From contig JASDFA010000016.1 of NCBI GenBank assembly GCA_035772735.1, positions 177,635,001-177,699,000 on the forward strand: 64,000 nucleotides of DNA. Direction: 5' to 3'. Positions 33,574-46,519 of this stretch are shown here, in pieces (the stretch's first letter is position 1; every line of letters starts with the position of its first letter). The notes beneath the pieces are model-generated. The model was not told the DNA's origin. It saw only the letters and a list, made by a program, of their open reading frames with translations, and searched no databases. The position numbers and the translations under genes were made by a program. The DNA is from Datura wrightii. Taxonomy: Eukaryota; Streptophyta; Magnoliopsida; Solanales; Solanaceae.

Positions 33574-33849
33574 TATTTTAAACTATTCTTTAATTCTCAT
33601 TTCTTTTCTTTATTTTTTAAGTTTTCCTAGTCTTAAAACTTATGTTCCTTCTTTTAAAGTTTACTCATTTTTAGAACTTATTTATACTCTCGTATTCATT
33701 TCTCTACTTTTAAAGTTACTTATTTTACAATAATGTTATTTTTGCGTTATATTATTTTTTTCATTCAAAATATTTGTATAATTTTTATCTTTTTCATCAC
33801 TTAATCCCACATAATTTTGAATTCAGTCGGGAGTCACATTTGTGGACCT

Positions 33850-36191
33850 GATAAGTCGCAGAATTATAACTTAATTTGTACCAAAATCATGAAACTCTTA
33901 AGTCCTTAATACACTTTCTAGACTGAGTTATGATATTATTTGATAAATTTCAGGTAAATGAACTTAGATGCCAAGATTGAAGAGAAAAGGGCAAAGATGG
34001 AGAAGAAGTGTAAAAGATGCAGCTGAAGATAAAAAGCATTTTGCTATCTGCAAAACCATTCTATGACCCGCAAAAAGGCCACATCCACCACAGCATTTGA
34101 CAGAAATTCAAGGCATAAAGAAAAGCATTTTGCGGTGCCATTTTGCAATTGTAGATCCACTTTGCAACCAAAAACGGGAAGAAGGGTCAAAGTTAATTCT
34201 GTAACACGTGGGACAAACTGCAGACCGCAGATCAATTTTGTGGATTTACTCTTCGACCAGGAATTGATAGATGACCAAGGACACAAATTGAAGACTCACT
34301 CTATGGTCTCTCGTCCAACAATACGGACTGCAGATCAGTTATGTGGTCCTCTTTGCAACTATAGAGTGGGAACAAAGTAGCATTTTTGTAATTTTTTTAC
34401 TCCCACTTTTGAGCCTTTAAAAGGTATTTTCCTAACTTTGATAGATATCACATCATAACATCATCAGACATTAGAAGATAGTAAATTTAGAGAAAGGAAG
34501 TGAGAAAGAAAGCTGAGTTCTCTTGTAAAGACAAACTTATTGCATTTTTTGTAATTTAAGAAAAGATATTTCTACCATTCTCTTAAGCAAAGCTTGTATC
34601 ATTTTCTTAAGTATTGTAAAAATTAATGTCTCTTATCTCTTTTCTATTTCATTACATTGTAGTTGATATAATGACCGGTTAAAACCCCATCTAAGGTTAT
34701 GATTCCTAATGTAGGGATTATATGATTAGGTCTTCTAAATGTAGTACTTTACTGGTAGGTTGCTGCATGATTACTATTTATCCCACTTTAATAATTTTGG
34801 TGGTTGCAAACATCAAGGTGTATTTGAGGAAAAATGATAAATAGTAGAGATTTGAGACTCTCAAACCTCATTTAATGGCTTGGATTGTTCCAAGTATAGT
34901 CAACCCTTAGTATTCAATAAGGGTTTGTCAACACACACTCAAGGGCCAGAAGAACTTGATGTGATATTCCTTAAATTGGATCGCAAAGACTTTAGAGGAC
35001 CCTAAGACTCATTATTTATGACCATGTATGCTTACTAGTGAAGTCTATAAGTTAGACCGATTTACATTACTCTTAATTTTGGAAGCACAACTTTAGCTAG
35101 TTTGTCACGACCCGAGATGGACCCCAGGTCGAGACACGAGACTTAGAACCAAGAAAGGCTCCAAGCTAACCCATGGCACATACAAAGAATGAAAAGAGCA
35201 TAGCTAAGCAGAAATAAATCATGAACGTAATATAAGTGGTGGTATATATAGCATATCAACATGAGAGAATACACGAACCAATATTGTTGAACCATCTATA
35301 TGTAGCTATCTGAAAAGCCTCTAAATATCTGATGAGCTGATGGGACAACACCCTCAACTGGCTCGCTAAAGTTTGAAACTGAAAGAAATGACAAAGAGAT
35401 AAAACCAAATCTGACGTCCTCGGATCATGAGGACTTACCAAAACTGGGATAGAGATGGACTAAGCGGGAGAGAGCTAATGATAAGACTGAGACTGGTCAC
35501 CCGAACCTATATCATGAAATGATATAGCATAGCGTATGCTGTCAGTCCTTTGAATGTACTGAGTATGTGTAATAAGTAAAAACATGCTAGTAAATTAAAA
35601 TCGAAATAAAGAGATCATGAGAGTAAAATAGTATAAAATGTAAGATGTTGATCATAAACTGAACATGAGGGCTCAAGGATTTCAAAACTGTTTCATAACC
35701 CTGAACATGACTGATTTCATAAGTAAAACATTGTAAAGCACGTGTTAAGCCAAAATACCGTAAATCGTGGTTTGATAAGTCATGAATATAAAAATATATA
35801 GGAACTAAGAGACAATGGGAGATTCTTATAACCGAGATATCCCACGTGAGCAAACATAGGGTACAACCTGTAAAATCCTAGTCGGGAGGGTGTTTATACC
35901 TTGCTAGGGGTAGAACCATGAAAAGACGTGATATCACTCATGGGTGGCCCATTTAGGCATAGGAGACACCCTCGTGGAGGACACCATCATGGTTACCTTG
36001 ACACGTCACTCTGAGACCCAGGTGCGTGGAGACCTTCGTCTACTTGGTACTAAATACTACTCCCAAAATATATATAGTGCTCATATCATAGTCATGAAAC
36101 ATGTGTTCATATGGCTAGTTTAAATCATGAAATTCGTATCATGTTAACATACGAGAGCTAGCCATGAAAATAGTGTCGAAGGTCGGCCATG

Positions 36192-36258
<67 letters not shown>

Positions 36259-37600
36259 GTATGTATTTATATGTATATGTACCTGAATTTCTTGAAAATC
36301 ATGCATACTTGAGTAAAACTTCATAACTTGAAATCATAGGCTCATAAACTTGAAAAAGCATAAGATCATTCATAATTGGATAAAATCATCATAAACTTGA
36401 AATAATGAATTCATGAGGAATTTGAGGATCAAATCTACCATAATAACCATGATTCATCAATTGAAACATGAGGGAATTGAACCCATAAAAAGATCATAGA
36501 AGATTTTATTGAATTGGGTCTAATCCTAGAATTTTCAATAAACTTGATTAGAGACTTGAATTCATGAGTTTGAGAAAAAATTGTACATGAGGGTGGAAGA
36601 AATTCCCTATTCATGGCCCTACATACCTATGTTGAATGATTCCTAAGCTTGTCTTGAAGACCCAAGGGAAATTGGGAAGAAGGATGAAGAGCCCTAGCCT
36701 TATTCTTGAGAGAGTCAATCTTTCAATTGGAGTGTTAGGAGTAGAATGAGGGTTTAGGACAGTTAAAACCGTTAAAAAACCCCTTTAGGAGGCTTAAAAT
36801 GACTCAATTTAGAAGTTAGAAGCTTAGAATTTTACCAAAATACCCCTAAAAATTGATTTAAAAACCCGTCAGCTACAACAGCCCATCTAACGAGTCGTTG
36901 TCAGACTTGACGACTCATTGGATCCACCCTTTGATTCTGGAGTACTTGTGCTACTTTTCTTCTTCCCCAACCAACGACTAGATAGGACGAGTCATTACAT
37001 GCTACAACTACTTGTCACTTCTCTCCTTGTCACCACTGTCACACCTTCCCTGATTATGAAATTCTTTCAATGGATCAATACCACGGATCATCATATGTTT
37101 CAATGAGTCGTGGTATCCTTCCATTGTCTCTAAACCAATTTGCGCTCCTTTTTGAACTCCACTTAACGACCAACTTAGGACGACTTGTTACATAAACTAA
37201 CGAGTCGTCACTTGACTCATTATTTCTAGGAAGCTTTGTCTGAGGGCTTATAATGAGACACAAAACGGGTCATTGTCCCTCACAATGACTCATTCCTTGA
37301 GTCGTTATGTGATTCTGGTATCATTTTCTGCTGAATGTCGGGTGTTTGATCTAAGGACCTTTTGGGGTATTGCATAGTTTCTCTTGATTAATACAAATTA
37401 GTGTAATTTTTATAGAAAATTAGTAGCTAAAACCAAAATTCCCCCTTTTCTCCTTTAGAATCAAGACTTCAAGTTGGGTGGTATACTTTACCTGTAATTA
37501 CGCTTTTGTATTTCCTTTGGGATTCGACCTCAAACTAGTAGGATTCTACATTTTATATGACGACTGTTTTATATCGTATTATGGTGTAATTTGAGCGACA
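33850..37600 (+). repeat. 5' LTR of an Athila/Tat-type gypsy element, interrupted by a solo LTR
   Basis: The probable start TGATAAGTCGCAG at 33850 and the end GAGCGACA at 37600 bound an LTR. It is followed by a degenerate primer site (AGTATCATTGCCAGAGAA, about 37609) of the GGTGCCATTGCCGGGG type used by Athila/Tat relatives. A phrase TTTGGGATTCGACCTC near 37518, common just before such primer sites, supports this. After subtracting the nested solo LTR (35103-37374) the LTR is about 1.5 kb. The left border is the weak point. Open frames at 34063-34380 are inside the LTR and not credible as genes. Confidence 0.6.
35103..37374 (-). mobile_element. Solo gypsy-type LTR, 2.3 kb, with TSD TAGTT
   Basis: It starts TGTCACGACCCG and ends TTTTGGGGTATTGCA, so on its own strand it begins TGCAATACCCC and ends CGGGTCGTGACA. 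TAGTT flanks it exactly at 35098-35102 and 37375-37379. There is no coding region. It holds (TA)n/(TATG)n at 36192-36266. It is younger than the LTR it interrupts. Confidence 0.9.
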
Positions 37601-37719
37601 TTAAATTTTAGTATCATTGCCAGAGAATACATTTAAAAATTATTATTTAGTGTAAATTCTACTTTTACTCTTTATTGTTATTTTGTCTTTTGTTTATTGT
37701 TTGTATTGCTACAGGTTAC

Positions 37720-37830
37720 ATGGATGAAGAGGTGGATGTTGAGAATTTGGCACAAGCCGACTTTGCTAGTGCCATCTGACCTCTACCCATAGTTGAAAAT
37801 GTAAATTTCAATATTATTAATACAATGTGA
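37720..37830 (+). pseudogene. Gag start of the Athila/Tat-type element (fragment)
   Basis: An ATG at 37720 opens MDEEVDVENLAQADFASAI, then a stop at 37777-37779. The frame continues with a Pro/Val/Asn stretch (PLPIVENVNFNI) typical of the gag head of these elements, about 110 bp after the primer site. The rest is cut off by copia sequence. Confidence 0.55.
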
Positions 37831-38577
37831 CACTTTCTTAGTATGAAGGGTCTTTCCATAATGATGGCATGACTAATTCTGATACTTGGACCTAGATTTA
37901 TTTCTGCTTTTACCTCTACATCTCAGACCTTATGTTTAATCTCTCTCTCGGTCTTCTGTAAACAACACATCTGAATGTGAAGATGAGCCTTAAGATTTTC
38001 TGCTTATTTCTTCATTCAACGCACCACTCTTGGCATATTCCATGGTCAACACTGGGAGTTGAATTTGTCAAAGAAACACGAAGAGTTTTTCAAGAATCTG
38101 GTAGAGTATTAAGAATCTAAAGTCCTTGTATCTCATCATCGAAATTGACACTCATTCCATATAGTTGATCAACAACACCTTGAAAATCATTCATATAATC
38201 AAGAATAGAATTTTCCTCCTTGTATTTAAAGGTCATCAATTGCTTTAGCAAGAGCAACTTGTTATTGTCAGTTTTTGAAGCATAAAATGTCTTCAACTTT
38301 TCTCACAATGATCTAGCATGTGTCTCATTTACAATATGATTGCCAACATTATCTTCAACTCATTGTCTAATATATTTACATACTTATTGGTGCTCGAAAT
38401 TTCAATTTCATCAGTCATATATTTGGGTTTCTGATAAGTAAAAACGGAAAGAAGCATCTTTTTTACAAACAGTAGATATTTCATCTTGCTTTTTTCATAT
38501 ATTGTAATTACTCCCATTTAGACAAACCATCTTGTTCATATTTATCTCCATAAATAAGTTCTTAATAAATTACTAAG

Positions 38578-38589
38578 GCTCTGATACCA
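38578..38589 (-). other. Primer binding site, initiator tRNA-Met
   Basis: The minus strand reads TGGTATCAGAGC, seven bases after the LTR border at 38597. Confidence 0.88.
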
Positions 38590-38596
38590 CTTTTTA

Positions 38597-39276
38597 TGAC
38601 AGAAGAAAGAAAATTTGAAAAATCTAGAAAATAAAGAATACCAAATTTGATATGGAAACCCTTCAAATTGAAGGTAACAACCACGAGATCACAAAGATCC
38701 AAACAATTTCAATATGACAACAATAGAGTAACAAAAATTCTCCTAGATGGCTACACAATAAGTGCCAAATACGTGGACGGTCTAGCAACACCAATAAAAA
38801 TAAATAGAGAGAAATCACCTAAAATTGAGCTACTATTCGGAACTCGAAATCAGATGTTGGTGACCTCCAAATCTAATCTTCACTGTTAAAATCAAAGACC
38901 AAGATGTTAGAAATACTCAGTTAAAATTTCATCCCGATCCAACGGTTCGAATCGGCAAACTTGATTTGAAGGTGGCTGGTTAGAGAGTAAAACTGCAGGA
39001 AAAAAGAATCATTTTCTTCTCTTTTCTCTCTTTGTGGAAGCTCTCTAAAAAATCACTCTTATATGATAAAGTCTTTCAAAGATAAATATGAATGAGCATA
39101 CAATAATTCTCCAAAGTTTCTATATTTATAGATAATGAATGGTACTTTCTCTTAAAGCCAAGACCAACTTTAAATAGGAATAGAAATCTAAATCTATTTC
39201 CAAATAGGATTGAAAATTAAAGGAGAATAGGATTAGATTATTGGATCTTTAGCTGAATAAGGGCCATAGCCCAACA
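38597..39276 (-). repeat. 5' LTR of the copia fragment (680 bp)
   Basis: Defined by the primer site on the left and a CCAACA end on the right. A TATA-like CTATAAATATAG lies on the minus strand near 39130. No partner LTR is visible. Confidence 0.75.
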
Positions 39277-40420
39277 ACATGTGCATGTCCTTATCCATAA
39301 TTTTTATCTCACCTTGACACGTTCACTTTCAAGAACAAGTGAGCATTCATGATGCTTAACACAAGCCATATACTATAATCATTTGTACATGCTTCATAAA
39401 CTTTTACTATAAACTTATTGTCAGGTCTTTAAATTTATGTGACACTCTTAACATCACTTTGAAATGTCAAGTGTACCATTATTTTTATATTTCTTTATTT
39501 TGATGGAGGATTTATAAACTTATCAAATTAGATGCACAATCACTACGTGCCCAACACCTTTCATATTATTGATGGTAAAAGTTACCTACACATGTTGAAG
39601 AATTATTTTAAGAAATTATAATGTTCTTCCTTTTAATATTACCACAATGATGACTTTATTATTTTATCATTTGTCACATTCACGTTCATTCAACCACTTG
39701 TCTTCTTTCAGATATATTTTTCACTGCTGCCACATTCACCTCAAGGAATGGAGCGAAACACGTGGGACATGCTTTCATGATTTTTTGTCAAAAATAAATT
39801 ATCTTTTCCTAGTCATCATTTTATCGTTAATATGATGCATTAGGATTTAAACCCAATATCTTATCTATATCAAGACGTGTTAGGCCATAATACGAAGGGA
39901 TAAGAACCCAAAATTTTTATTATCAAAATGCACTGAAACTACAATCCGATATCTTATCCTCTTGATATGTGATGGAACTTAAATCACCATCTTAATCTCA
40001 ACCAAAAATATAATAGGCCAAATGCACCGAAAATTAACTCTCATGACCTGCATGCTCCAAGAAACTGAAACAAATATTAAAAAAGTAGCATGAAAGAAGA
40101 AGCAAAATCATATTACTAACACAAAATATACTTTAGGTTGTTCATATCTCACCTGGTTGGTATTACAAAAATATGTAATTAAATACCTCATTTATGTGAA
40201 ATTTCCTTGAGAATAAGAATGGCCATGAAGTGGCAACATTAATAGGATAGGACGCATTAGTACCTCACTTTTTCCCTGTTGGATACACAGATAAGTACTA
40301 ATTTTAGCAATACCACTTCAACTGTTTGACATAGATATGTTTGGTTAACTATAGTGCTTTCCAGCATTAATTAGGTCACTATAAAGTTCCAAAAATAAAT
40401 TTTGATTCAGAGGAAATTAT
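39277..40420. other. Non-coding DNA of unknown origin
   Basis: No gene, LTR pair or inverted-repeat element could be defined. Short open frames (for example 39647-39835) show no recognisable motif. Confidence 0.45.
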
Positions 40421-40438
40421 AAAATCATGCTGATAACG

Positions 40439-40811
40439 TGTTATAAAACTAAGTAAGAAAATAAGATAGAAACATAAATAAAACATGTAGAAAAAGACAA
40501 CAAAAGAGAGTTCAGAAAAAAGACATAATTTTTCTTATTCTTTCAAGTGTTTTCAAGACACTTCAAGTATATATAGTGGGATAGCCAATTGTCACTATTT
40601 CTAGAATTAGATTGAGCGATATAAAAGGTTGCCATGAACATGACATTAACCATTAAGATATTGGGGAGATTATGAAGGTGTAAGGTCATAAGAATAATGG
40701 TGATAAATAGTGGAGATTATCTTCATAATGGAGAAAAATAACAAAAATAAGTAGTAGGAGTTGATTATATTTATGTAGTGGACATCTAAAACAAATACAT
40801 ACTTTACAACA
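40439..40811 (-). repeat. Copia 5' LTR with adjoining primer site
   Basis: It starts TGTTATAAAACTAAG and ends TTTACAACA. Immediately left, ATGCTGATAACG is the reverse complement of the CGTTATCAGCAT primer site common in copia elements, so this is a 5' LTR read on the minus strand. No gag follows to the left. A TATA-like CACTATATATAC lies on the minus strand near 40575. Confidence 0.7.
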
Positions 40812-41028
40812 AATATATATATATATATATATGACTCCGTGCACACATTTCAACCCAAGTAAAGCAAAATAAGTACACCACTATCCTGCTATGCTAATAA
40901 AAAATTTCATATATATAATAATTGTATTAAATTAGGAGTTTTAGTTTAATGCTCCACATTGTGTAAACATTTTCTAAACATAAATTATTTTAAATGTCCT
41001 TACAATTTATAATTTTTCACATTTCAAC

Positions 41029-41075
<47 letters not shown>

Positions 41076-41342
41076 ATATATATATATAAATAAAATATCA
41101 TTTTGCCTTTTAACAGAATATAAAACTACCTTTCATTAAATTTTGAAGTACTTAATGTGCATTTTAATAAGGAGATTTTCATCTTCTACTAATTAATGCC
41201 AACATTTCCTCTTCTTGAAATGTGTATTCTCTAACCATTCAATTAACTTTAACAAATCACTTTAAAAGACATAATGTTAGATGAAGAATTGTAGTAAATG
41301 TGGATAATGAAAACTTATAACCACCAAGACAATCATCTTTCT
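40812..41342. other. AT-rich non-coding DNA
   Basis: Contains (TA)n around 40817-40832 and 41033-41064 and nothing else I can name. Confidence 0.5.
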
Positions 41343-42475
41343 AATAATTAAGGGAAAATGATTCAAAACACACTTCAACTATGCCCGAATTTGCTGTTAT
41401 ACACTCTAACTTTACGGAGGTCCTATGACCCCCCCTGAACTATTTTAAAATGGAATATGTACACCCTTATATGTTGATTTGGCAGAGAAAGTGTAATACA
41501 CTTTCATTGAGAGAGTGACGAGTTATATTCCATTTTTTTAAAAAATAAAACTTCTTTTCTTTTTTTCTTTTCTTTTTTCTTTTTTCTTTAATCTCTCTCT
41601 TTCTCTCTCATTACCTAGAGCAACCGGCCCAATCCCATTCACTACCATAAAATTCACCCATTCTCCAAAATCTCCTGCATAAGTAATGCTCCTTCCTTTC
41701 TACAATCGAGATCAAAAGCAAAAAATTCAAACCCAAAGCACTAGATTCGTTGTTTATAAAGAATTTTATTTTCTTATCAATACCTATTAAATTAAAGTTC
41801 AATTCTTTCTAAATAGTTTTTATCTAATATGTGTAATGTGGAGTCATAACTACTAAATTTGTTGTTCTTATTTTGGATTTTTGAAGAGAATTAGGAAGAA
41901 GAAGGAAGAAAAGCAAATGGAGAAAGCAAAGCTCGAATTAGGTTTGAATTTGTGTCTTTATATTTTGAAAGTGCTTGAAGATTTACCACAACGGTGGTGG
42001 CGGCGGTGACCGGTAGAAACTTTTTCGACGACCTCACGTAGGAACTCCAACTATCATGTTAATATGTTCACCACCCTCACCCTTCCTCTTTTGGTCTTCA
42101 TCTGCCTAAATATGATAGTTCTCTTTCAAGGTTAGCAAAAAAAAAAATGAAAATAGAAGAAAAAAGAGAGATAAGAGGAAGAAGCCTAATGTCAAATCTG
42201 GCAGTAGCAAAGTAAAGAAAAAGAAAAAAATAAAAAATTAAAATAAATAACATAAAAAGAAGGAATAAAAAGAAATGAATAAAAATAAATAAATAAATTA
42301 AAAAATAGTGAAGTGTTAGCGCGTGTCTTTCACAATGTAGTGCAAATTTGGGTGTTACTTTTCAAGGGTGCATATATTCAATTTTAAAATAGTATGACCT
42401 CCGCAAAGTTAGAGTGTGTAACAGCAAATTCAGGCATAGTTGGAGTGTGTTTTGAACCATTTTTTCAATAATTAA
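41343..42475. mobile_element. Mutator-like element (MULE), 1115 bp, with 9-bp TSD
   Basis: A perfect 9-bp duplication AATAATTAA (41343-41351 and 42467-42475) flanks 41352-42466. The ends form a long terminal inverted repeat of about 115 bp (left GGGAAAATGATTCAAAACACAC; right, reversed, GAAAAAATGGTTCAAAACACAC), including TGCCYGAATTTGCTGTTA and AACTTTRCGGAGGTC. Long TIRs with a 9-bp duplication are the hallmark of Mutator elements. The interior has no transposase. It includes a pyrimidine-rich left arm, a purine-rich right arm and a GC-richer centre (about 41960-42060) that may be captured host sequence. Confidence 0.9.
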
Positions 42476-43252
42476 TTTACTCTATTTATTTTACAAAAAA
42501 TTTAAATTGCCTCTTCACATTAAAATGTTAGATTTATTTCTCATTTAGAGTTTTTAAATTTTTTAATGCACAATAAATACAGTATCGTTGAATCTGTATG
42601 TCAATTTAATCAGGTTGATGAATGAAAAATCTTATTTAAATCTCTTATATTCTTATTAATGCTAAAAAAGAATCTTAGGAGTTTCCATACACATTAGTAT
42701 ACATATTTCTTGGGCTTTTTATTTCTTCCACTGATTTGTATTTTGTACCTTAGTCTTTATTATCTTTATTGAAGATTTAAATTTAAATTTGTGCTTATTA
42801 TGATACTTTCACAATATTTTTTGCATAACATCGTCTTTTCTTAATTAACACACTTATTCTTCTCCATCATCTTCAGTTTAAGGTACTTACTGAAGCATTA
42901 AAATGATTTATTTACTTTTCTATATTTATTGATTTCAATTGTTATCTTAATATTTATCATATACGATAATGTATTTCTCATTTTATGCTCTACAATAATT
43001 ACTGTATATCCATCTTTTTTTTTTAACTTTTTCTTTTTCTTTTTTAATACTCATGTGTTTGAGTCATGAAAGATTCACATGACTTATGGCCTCATTGGGT
43101 TTATCATGAAGTGATTGAAAATATATTTGTTTAATTTTATATGTCATGCATTAATGTTAATTCTTTTATCATATGCATGCATTTCTACATGTTCAAGTAA
43201 GTGTGTATCTTTAACTTAAAGTACTATATAATTCTCTCTCTCTCTCTCTCTC

Positions 43253-43287
<35 letters not shown>

Positions 43288-44085
43288 GCGCCTTACGCGT
43301 GTCCTTCATATTAATAATATTTAAACGCGTGTCCTTCATATTAATAATAATAAATATTTAAAATATAGCATAAACAAATATTTAAAAGATGTGTTTGTGT
43401 AACAATATAAGAATTTAAAAAGAAAATTATAAATTCAGATTGATAAATAATTATTTTTGAGAGTTTGATCTAATTTAATAATTCTTTCTTTAATTTGTTA
43501 TAATACTTGTTTGAACGGAACAAAAATTTCGTGAAAATAGTGACTGATTGAAAGGTAATACCACTGCAAAGTAGTGATTCACCAACAAATTTAAAAGCGA
43601 AAACCGAACATTTCCTCGTTGAAAATAAGAAAATAAAATAATTCCAAAGAAGTAGCTCACGTCAATATGTGAAGTCCAATTAGAGATAGGAAAGATTGAG
43701 AAACGTTTAAAGGATAGATTAATTGATGAAATAGATCTAAAGAAATTATAAACTGGAAGATTGTGTTGCATCTTCAAATGAAACAAAACTGTTTGAAAAA
43801 GTAACAGTACAAAAGTGTTTGTTACATTCCTAAACTATAGTATTGTCATTGAATCCAACCTCAATTGTTTACTGATAGAAAATTAGGATTAACATCATCA
43901 ATGCGTCTATTTATGATGGAACAAATCTTGTCTTGTTGTAAATATTTTTTCACTTCTCAATATAATTATTGAAAATTATAGCATGAACTTTTTTGCCCTG
44001 TGAAAAATTAAACTTTAATAGTTAAAAACCCACACACACATATATACATATATAATATAAAATATAATAAGAATAAAAAAGAACT

Positions 44086-44133
<48 letters not shown>

Positions 44134-44795
44134 TAGAATATAATACAAAAATAAATTATTAACTTTTCGTCAACTAATGCTATAGTCATTCGAGTGATTT
44201 TCTTTGTTCCCTTTTTATACTTTTTAACTAATTCAACTCCAATTAGTAAGACTTTTATTATATATCCAATGAGAATCGCATCGCTCTAACTTGTTAATTG
44301 GCACAATATCGTTCACGAAATCTTTTTCAGATTCTATTGCAAGATTATCTAAAATAATTGTACACAAGCATTGTAATTATAATAATTTATAATTTTATAA
44401 ATAAAAATTATTTTATGAGATGAAGATATTACTCTACCTGAATAGCTGAAACTTGTAAATGTATGAGTAGATGAAGAATGTCAGTTACCAATAACACAAA
44501 TCATAAATTATATAGCATCAATATAAGATTTGATTAAAGGAGATAACATAGTATCACTATTAGACACAACTAAAGAATACAACCTAAGTTAAATTATTTT
44601 AAATATAAACAATTTGAGCTAACATAATAATTACTATTGTCTTTCTTCAAATTCAAAATCGGAACATGAAAAGTCGATAAGATTTAAAGATAAAAAGATA
44701 TAAAAACATACAAAATCGGAGATATATAGATGTTGATGTATAAGAGTTGATAAATTAAATTATGCAATTATAAATTCTTTTAAAGGAGCAGGGAG
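42476..44795. other. AT-rich non-coding DNA with simple repeats
   Basis: Holds (CT)n 43224-43250, (TA)n 43255-43283, a 24-bp direct duplication (ACGCGTGTCCTTCATATT... at 43295 and 43325) and (TA)n 44090-44128. No gene is supported; the open frame at 43490-43786 on the minus strand has no recognisable motif. Confidence 0.5.
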
Positions 44796-45120
44796 CACTA
44801 CTATGAAAAAAAAAAATTATGAAAAAAGTTCGTAACTAACAAAATGGAAAAAAAATCAGAAAAAGTTTCCAAACAATAAATGAAAATTTTTATGGAATTT
44901 CTTTTTACAATAAAAAAGGAAAAAAGTTTCGGCAAAAGTTTATTTTTGAATTTTATATATATAGTGCTTTGACTGCCGAAGGAAATATTTTTTACAATAT
45001 AAAAGGAAAAAAATTTCGGCACAAAATTTCATTTGCAGTGACCGTGGAAACTTTGCTATTGGAACGAAATCTTTTTTACAATATAAAAGGAAAAAAAATT
45101 TGGTAGCGGGCATGAAAACT
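44796..45120 (+). mobile_element. Possible CACTA transposon end with subterminal repeats
   Basis: CACTACTATGAAAAA at 44796 resembles a CACTA-type terminus. It is followed by three diverged repeats of TTTTTTACAATATAAAAGG with AAATTTCGGCA, at about 44904, 44992 and 45072 (80-90 bp spacing), like the subterminal arrays where the transposase binds. No opposite terminus was found, so this is tentative. Confidence 0.33.
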
Positions 45121-45469
45121 TTGAAATAACGTAAAAAAATAGTAAATTTAATGGTAAAATTATAATGTAAAATAATAATTTAAAAAAATAGCAAATGACG
45201 ATTTTGTTTATTGCGAAATCTTTTAATGAAGGGCAAAAAATTTAATCAATATTTATAAAGGTCTTCACACTTTTAATATAATATATATGTATATATATAA
45301 CATCAAATTTATAAAATTTTCAAATTTTAATTTGTTACTCTTTGTATGTTTTAATTTCTATTTTCAGTTCAAAGAAAATTCGAATATATACCATTTAAAA
45401 TTCATTATTTGCAAAACTAATTGTAATCAGTATTTTGCAGTAAACGTACTACGCACGTTCACGAAGACT

Positions 45470-45545
45470 AGTATGTATGTATGTATGTGTGTGTATCTAT
45501 CTATCTATCTATCTATTTATCTATCTATCTATCTCTATATATATA
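45470..45545. repeat. (GTAT)n/(CTAT)n compound microsatellite
   Basis: A run of GTAT units turns into CTAT units and then TA. It lies about 100 bp upstream of the protease pseudogene and creates a false Tyr/Leu/Ser-repeat open frame. Confidence 0.9.
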
Positions 45546-45639
45546 TTCATCTTTTCACGTGAATGATTTTCTCAATTCAATTTTAGTTTTGAGCAATGAA
45601 AAACCAATTTTAGTACTTCTTAAGTACACATCCACTATG

Positions 45640-46519
45640 CAAATTAGAAAAAATTTCATGTCTATTGATTCATTCAATCTTTCAAATCTTTCAACGCCAT
45701 CTTGTAGTTTTACTCTTTATCAACACGATATTTTTAAAAAGTCAAACTTTAAGGACTACGATTCAATACTCCGTAATCGTCTTGCTCGAAGACATACTAG
45801 AGCAAGTTATTTGGCCTCGATTTTGAAAATAAAGGATTCACGGCCATCGAAATTGCCGCGAATCAGCCATGGGGTCTACGACTACATATGATGCTGAAGG
45901 TGAGCATGTTGCATCTTTTATGGTTGGAAATGAAAGAAGTAGAATGTACTTACTGGTAGACATCGGCATAGATTTATTTTGGTGGCAGTGTGGACCGTAT
46001 GCACAATATTACAAACAATATACAATCATCTATATACGATTCTACAAAATCGAAATTGCCATTAACAAAATTTGAGTTGTATCACTAAAGATTCCTCTTT
46101 TGAATGTTATTCAGAGACGCCTTATTGTCGAATATAAGGTACCATATGAAAGTGGAATTAGAACAGTAGGTCTCATGGCATCTGAGGTATTTGTTTTCAC
46201 TTTAGACTATACGATACAAAGGATTATGTTTGGATGTATGAAAAATCATAAAGGTTGTACAATTCAGTTTAGTGGTTCGTATTCTAAGATTGTTGGCCTT
46301 GAATGTAGAGTAAAAGCGAATCTACCAGGTGGATACTGTATTCTCTCTTTGCCTACCAAGTTTTGACTTAGGAAAGTCATCTACCTTAAAATTTTCATAA
46401 AGCCCCATGGCCAAATGAAACAATGGCAAAATTGTTACCAAATTACATGTACCCTCAAGTGCACTTTGTCAACCTATACAAAATCTTCATTAACGATAGG
46501 GAAGTACCCGTCAGAATAT
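45640..46519 (+). pseudogene. Aspartic protease (pepsin family A1, nepenthesin-like), N-terminal half, broken
   Basis: The frame near 45640-45860 reads a plant aspartic protease propeptide (SCSFTLYQHDIFKKSNFKDY, RLARRHTRASYLASIL). After a frameshift near 45855 the N-lobe follows: HVASFMVGNERSRMYLLVDI, then GIDLFWWQC. The catalytic DTGS is replaced by DIGI. A stop sits at 46072-46074, then EYKVPYESGIRTVGLMASEV, RIMFGC and SGSYSKIVGL, with a stop at 46364-46366. A third frame gives FVNLYKIFINDREVPVRI up to 46519, where the Ogre-like LTR begins. Such proteases cleave proteins in the secretory pathway or apoplast. Catalytic loss plus frameshifts mean it is dead. The other half is at 61326. Confidence 0.85.

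Larger units (their letters stand above)
37831..39276 (-). mobile_element. Ty1/copia 5' end (LTR, primer site, gag), left side truncated
   Basis: The minus-strand order is LTR 39276-38597 (ends AGCCCAACA at right and TGACAGAAG at left, in plus view), initiator-Met primer site 38589-38578, then a decayed gag down to its zinc knuckle near 37860, where it stops. Gag motifs include DNNKLLLLKQLMTFKYKEE near 38250 and VNFDDEIQGL near 38150, then LPDSWKTLRVSLTNS. It abuts the gypsy gag fragment, so a deletion or a nested insertion has removed the rest. Confidence 0.8.

Noticed and set aside
34044..34380. 105-codon and 80-codon open frames on opposite strands
   Set aside because: Both lie inside the Athila/Tat-type LTR, with no recognisable domain.
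43285..43348. ACGCG/CGCGT hairpin with a duplicated tail as a second Helitron end
   Set aside because: No CTRR terminus follows the hairpin, so it does not fit; recorded only as a short direct duplication.
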